A stretch of DNA of 64,000 nt from Rhodopirellula sp. P2 (GTDB lineage Bacteria > Planctomycetota > Planctomycetia > Pirellulales > Pirellulaceae): assembly GCF_028768465.1 (NCBI RefSeq), contig NZ_CP118225.1, forward strand, positions 6,243,001 through 6,307,000. Reading direction: 5' to 3'. The notes under the pieces were generated by a model. The model saw nothing but the letters and a program-made list of their open reading frames with translations. It was not told where the DNA came from and ran no database searches. Shown one piece after another: positions 60,832-64,000 of the stretch. Each line of letters opens with the position of its first letter. The stretch's first letter is position 1. A program made the position numbers and the translations under genes.

Positions 60832-62304
60832 TCAGGCAATGATCTCCTTGACCACCCGAGCGGGTTCGACTCCGGTCAATTTTTGTTCCAGGCCTTGGAA
60901 CGGGAACGTGAGCCGTTTGTGGTCGACGCCCAGCAGATGAAGCATCGTGGCATGCAGGTCACGAACGTGGACAGGATCAGCGACGACGTTGTAGCTGAAT
61001 TCATCGGTCGCGCCGTGTCGCATTCCACCTTGGACGCCGCCGCCGGCGAGCAACGCGGTGAAGCACCTCGGGTGGTGATCGCGACCATAGGTGTCCATGT
61101 CCAACTTGCCCTGCCCATACACCGTTCGCCCGAATTCACCGGCGAAGACGACCAGTGTGTCTTCGAGCAATCCACGTTGCTCGATATCCCTCAGCAGGGC
61201 CGTGGTCGGTTGGTCAACATCTTGGCATTGTCCGGGTAGGTTGGCCGGCAACTTCGAATGATGGTCCCACCCGCGATGGAACAATTGGATGAAGCGAACG
61301 TCGCGTTCCGCCATCCTGCGGGCCAGTAAACAGTTGCGGGCGTAGGACCCCGGGTTGTTCACCTCTTCGCCGTACATCGCGAGTGTTTCGGGAGACTCGT
61401 CGGAGATGTCCGTCAGTTCGGGAACCGACGTTTGCATCCGAAACGCCATCTCTTGCTGAGCAATGGTCGTTTCAATTTCGGGGTCACCGATCTCGCCAAA
61501 GTGCTTGCGATTGAGGTCGCCCAATGAATCCAACATGCGTCGCCGAATCGTTGGGTCGATGCCGTTGGGGTTGGAAAGAAACAGGACCGGATCACCCGAC
61601 GTTTGGAAACTGGTGCCCTGGTGTTTGGAGGGCAAAAAACCGCTTCCCCAAAGACGCGAATACAACGCTTGAACATTGACCTTGCCGCTCCAGTAGGCCG
61701 ACGGCATCACGATGTAGTCCGGCAGATCCTTGTTGAGCGTTCCCAATCCGTAGCTCAACCAAGCTCCCATGCTGGGTTTGCCCGGCAGTTCCGTTCCGGT
61801 GCAGAACGCCGTTTTGCCTGGGTCATGATTGATCGATTCGGTGTGCATCGAATCGATGAAACATAGCTTGTCGACTTGGGTCGAAAGGTGAGGCAGCAGA
61901 TCGCTCATCCACATGCCGCTTTCGCCTTGCTGCGAAAACCCAAAGCGACTGGGGACGATCAGTTGCTCTTTGCCACGCGTCATGGCGGTCACGCGTTGGC
62001 CTTGGCTGACCGACGGCGGCAACGGTTGGTTGAACTGTTTGACCAGTTCCGGCTTGTAGTCAAACAAGTCGATTTGGCTGGGGGCTCCCGCCATGAACAG
62101 AAAGATCACGCGTTTCGCTTTGGGAGCAAAGTGGCAACCCGCCGGGATGTCGGATGTCGCTCCGGACGCGGCGTTGGGGGCCGTTGCGTTGGCAAACTTT
62201 GGCCCCAGTACCAACGATGCGAGCGCCGTGGTTCCCAATCCCATTCCGGCATTGGCCAAGAACCGACGACGATTTTCGCTTGTCGAGCTGATGTGGTTAT
62301 GCAT
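60832..62304 (-). CDS. DUF1501 family protein with Tat-like signal
   Basis: 490 residues from the ATG at 62304, five bases after the upstream PSD1 stop. The Tat-type signal is NRRRFLANAGMGLGTTALASL. Conserved segments are FLFMAGAPSQIDLFDYKPEL, ESINHDPGKTAFCTG, ARRMAERDVRFIQLFHRGWD, AGEFGRT, GRDHHPRCF and FPFQGLEQKLTGVEPARVV. It is the paired partner of the PSD1 gene upstream on this strand and close in sequence to the DUF1501 gene at 4988-6544, suggesting that the two pairs arose by duplication. Activity is unknown. It probably works outside the cytoplasm. Confidence 0.93.
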   Translation of the reverse strand: MHNHISSTSENRRRFLANAGMGLGTTALASLVLGPKFANATAPNAASGATSDIPAGCHFAPKAKRVIFLFMAGAPSQIDLFDYKPELVKQFNQPLPPSVSQGQRVTAMTRGKEQLIVPSRFGFSQQGESGMWMSDLLPHLSTQVDKLCFIDSMHTESINHDPGKTAFCTGTELPGKPSMGAWLSYGLGTLNKDLPDYIVMPSAYWSGKVNVQALYSRLWGSGFLPSKHQGTSFQTSGDPVLFLSNPNGIDPTIRRRMLDSLGDLNRKHFGEIGDPEIETTIAQQEMAFRMQTSVPELTDISDESPETLAMYGEEVNNPGSYARNCLLARRMAERDVRFIQLFHRGWDHHSKLPANLPGQCQDVDQPTTALLRDIEQRGLLEDTLVVFAGEFGRTVYGQGKLDMDTYGRDHHPRCFTALLAGGGVQGGMRHGATDEFSYNVVADPVHVRDLHATMLHLLGVDHKRLTFPFQGLEQKLTGVEPARVVKEIIA

Positions 62305-62309
62305 AGCGA

Positions 62310-64000
62310 TCAATCTTTGGTCTTGGTGATATCGAGGTTGTAGAGCGTGTTGCACAGCACCGTCCAAGCGGCGAGTTCGACTTTGTCGCAAGGTTCGTCG
62401 ATGGACACTCCCTCGCACAAATCGTCAACCAATTCGGGAGAGCTGGCATACTCGTCACGCAGATCGCTCAGCAGCGTATGGAGGACGTCGATTTCCTCGG
62501 CATCGGGGAGTTTGGACGTGACGGTTTCGTAGGCAAACACGATCCGATCTTCGGCGGGTTCATGCAGAACGGACTGAGCCAACTGCCGAGCGGCTCGAAG
62601 GTATTCACTTTCGTTAAGCAACAGCAAGGCTTGTGTCGGTGTGTTGGTTCTTTCGCGGCGTGCGATGCAAGCGTCACGATTGGGTGCGTTGAGAATTGTC
62701 ATTTGCGGCGGTGGCATCGCTCGTTTCCAGAACGTGTAAACGCTACGACGATAAATGGATTCACCTTGATCAGGACGGAAGCGTTCGCCCGTCATCGATA
62801 CCGCTTTCCACAACCCGTCCGGTTGCGGTGGCTTGACACTCGGTCCGTGCATTCGCGTGGACAGCAATCCGCTCGAAAACAGGATCTGGTCGCGGATCAT
62901 TTCGGCATCCAGCCGATAACGCGGTCCGCGACTGAGCAGCCGATTTTCCGCGTCCGCTTTGAACTCTTCCGGTGTGGCTCGCGAAGACTGGCGGTACGTT
63001 TTGCTCATCACAATTTGCTTGAGCAACGCTTTGACGTCCCATCCCGACTCGACAAACGTCACCGCCAATTCATCCAGCAATTCAGGATGGCTGGGGACCT
63101 CGCCTTGGTTGCCAAAGTCCTCCGACGTTTTGACGAGCCCGACGCCGAAGAAGAGTTGCCAAAAACGGTTCACCGCCACGCGCGCGGTCAGCGGGTTTTC
63201 CGGAGCCACCATCCAATTGGCCAAATCCATGCGCGATGGTGTTTCGGTTTGGGTGTCCAGCGGCGGCAGAAAACCGGGGACCCCGCGTTGGACTTCTTCC
63301 CCGGGTGCATCGTACTGGCCTCGGATCAGAACGAACGTCTTTCGGACCACATCGCGGTCCTTCATCACCATCGCCTTGTCGACACCATGTTCGACCGCGA
63401 TTCGATCTCGCTGAAGCTTCGCACGTTGTTTTTGCAACTTCGCCAACGACGACTTCAACTGCCCAAGTTCATTGTGGAGAGCCTCTTTGAGAGCGTCCCA
63501 CGCACGAATTGTCTTCGCGTGAGCCTCTTCCTCAGGCGTCATAGCTTCCGCCACCTCGCTTTCCGGCAACTCATCGTCGGACGCTTCCACCTCGGCCGCA
63601 TTCCCTTCCGGATCGTCCGATTGGCTCGCGTCCTGTTCGGCAGAATCTTCTTTCGCAGGCTCGATCTCCTTGATCTGCTGAATCCGTTTGGTGATCTGGT
63701 TCGCTCGTTTATTGAGAGGAGCGATTTGCTGATCGAGTTTTGCCAATTTGGCATCCAGACGATCCAGTTCGGTCTGCTGAGCTTCGGTGGGGAAACGCAC
63801 GAATGGCTCCTGAAAACCATCCACGACTTGTCGCGGGTTGGTTTCGGGCTCGGCATCGATGTTGTTGAAGAACGCGTAGAGCGAAAAGAACTCTTTCTGC
63901 GTGATCGGGTCAAACTTGTGGTCGTGGCATTGTGCGCATTGAACGGTCAGCCCCATGAAGGCGGTGCCGACGGCGGTGACACGATCGAGCACATTCTTGA
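62310..64000 (-). CDS. DUF1549/DUF1553 (PSD1) protein, 5' part beyond the window
   Basis: The frame is open through the right edge, so the N-terminus with its expected signal and heme domain is missing; 562 residues are visible. The visible part begins in DUF1549 with [21 protein letters not shown] coiled-coil segment rich in Lys, Gln and Leu (KLDQQIAPLNKRANQITKR) and a highly acidic insert (SDDPEGNAAEVEASDDE) come next. DUF1553 follows with [32 protein letters not shown] and [19 protein letters not shown]. The coiled coil with acidic insert replaces the long beta-rich insert of the PSD1 gene at 1377-4991, so the two differ mainly in the middle. It is the upstream partner of the DUF1501 gene. 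Confidence 0.92.
   Translation of the reverse strand, partial: KNVLDRVTAVGTAFMGLTVQCAQCHDHKFDPITQKEFFSLYAFFNNIDAEPETNPRQVVDGFQEPFVRFPTEAQQTELDRLDAKLAKLDQQIAPLNKRANQITKRIQQIKEIEPAKEDSAEQDASQSDDPEGNAAEVEASDDELPESEVAEAMTPEEEAHAKTIRAWDALKEALHNELGQLKSSLAKLQKQRAKLQRDRIAVEHGVDKAMVMKDRDVVRKTFVLIRGQYDAPGEEVQRGVPGFLPPLDTQTETPSRMDLANWMVAPENPLTARVAVNRFWQLFFGVGLVKTSEDFGNQGEVPSHPELLDELAVTFVESGWDVKALLKQIVMSKTYRQSSRATPEEFKADAENRLLSRGPRYRLDAEMIRDQILFSSGLLSTRMHGPSVKPPQPDGLWKAVSMTGERFRPDQGESIYRRSVYTFWKRAMPPPQMTILNAPNRDACIARRERTNTPTQALLLLNESEYLRAARQLAQSVLHEPAEDRIVFAYETVTSKLPDAEEIDVLHTLLSDLRDEYASSPELVDDLCEGVSIDEPCDKVELAAWTVLCNTLYNLDITKTKD

Noticed and set aside
1..64000. CRISPR arrays, rRNA, integrases or transposase genes
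   Set aside because: I looked for regularly spaced direct repeats and for transposase or integrase motifs and saw none; only short palindromic repeats are present.

Overview
The window looks like a planctomycete chromosome close to Rhodopirellula. The evidence is three DUF1549/DUF1553 (PSD1) plus DUF1501 gene pairs, three tandem DUF1583-type proteins, two sulfatases, two giant PVC-type heme/beta-propeller proteins, and long secreted proteins of unknown function. This is a judgement from gene families; no search was run. Coding density is moderate, and genes lie in same-strand runs with ATGA or TTGA overlaps. Most products carry signal peptides, Tat-like signals or membrane anchors, so this is largely a cell-envelope and polymer-degradation region.

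Layout. 1-1204: end of an inositol-monophosphatase gene overlapping a flavin-reductase gene. 1377-6544: secreted cytochrome/PSD1 protein and its DUF1501 partner. 6545-7360: a 55-codon membrane ORF (minus), then a tRNA-Asp(GTC) with a plausible promoter and terminator. 7523-16489 (minus): three tandem DUF1583-family paralogues. 16854-23273 (plus, divergent): an ECF sigma factor, a membrane anti-sigma-like protein fused to DUF1549/DUF1553, a DUF1501 protein and a seven-EF-hand protein. 23358-36648: a MoxR ATPase, DUF58, BatA/VWA, VWA-membrane, 1511-aa coiled-coil and alpha/alpha-toroid operon. 36715-41017: an acidic secreted protein, a baeRF-like protein and a XylR-like regulator. 41445-48692: a ThuA/propeller/HEAT/cytochrome protein, a solitary solute-binding lipoprotein and an HExxH protein. 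48925-53567: pdxJ, an EboE-like TIM barrel, a CinA-like protein with a worn C-terminal domain, a small secreted protein, and a remnant of an alpha-L-rhamnosidase. 53843-60715: a DUF1080/propeller/cytochrome protein and two sulfatases. 60832-64000 (minus): another DUF1501/PSD1 pair that runs off the window.

How the genes fit together. The PSD1-DUF1501 pairs, sulfatases, DUF1080, ThuA and propeller-heme proteins match the inventory planctomycetes are thought to use on sulfated and complex polysaccharides. The sigma-factor operon is the best candidate for an undescribed system. A transcription factor, a membrane tether and a periplasmic cytochrome-like domain are encoded together, next to three large secreted paralogues that could be targets; this is inference. 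Four kinds of palindromic repeat occupy intergenic gaps, and one family contributes the stop codons of two genes.
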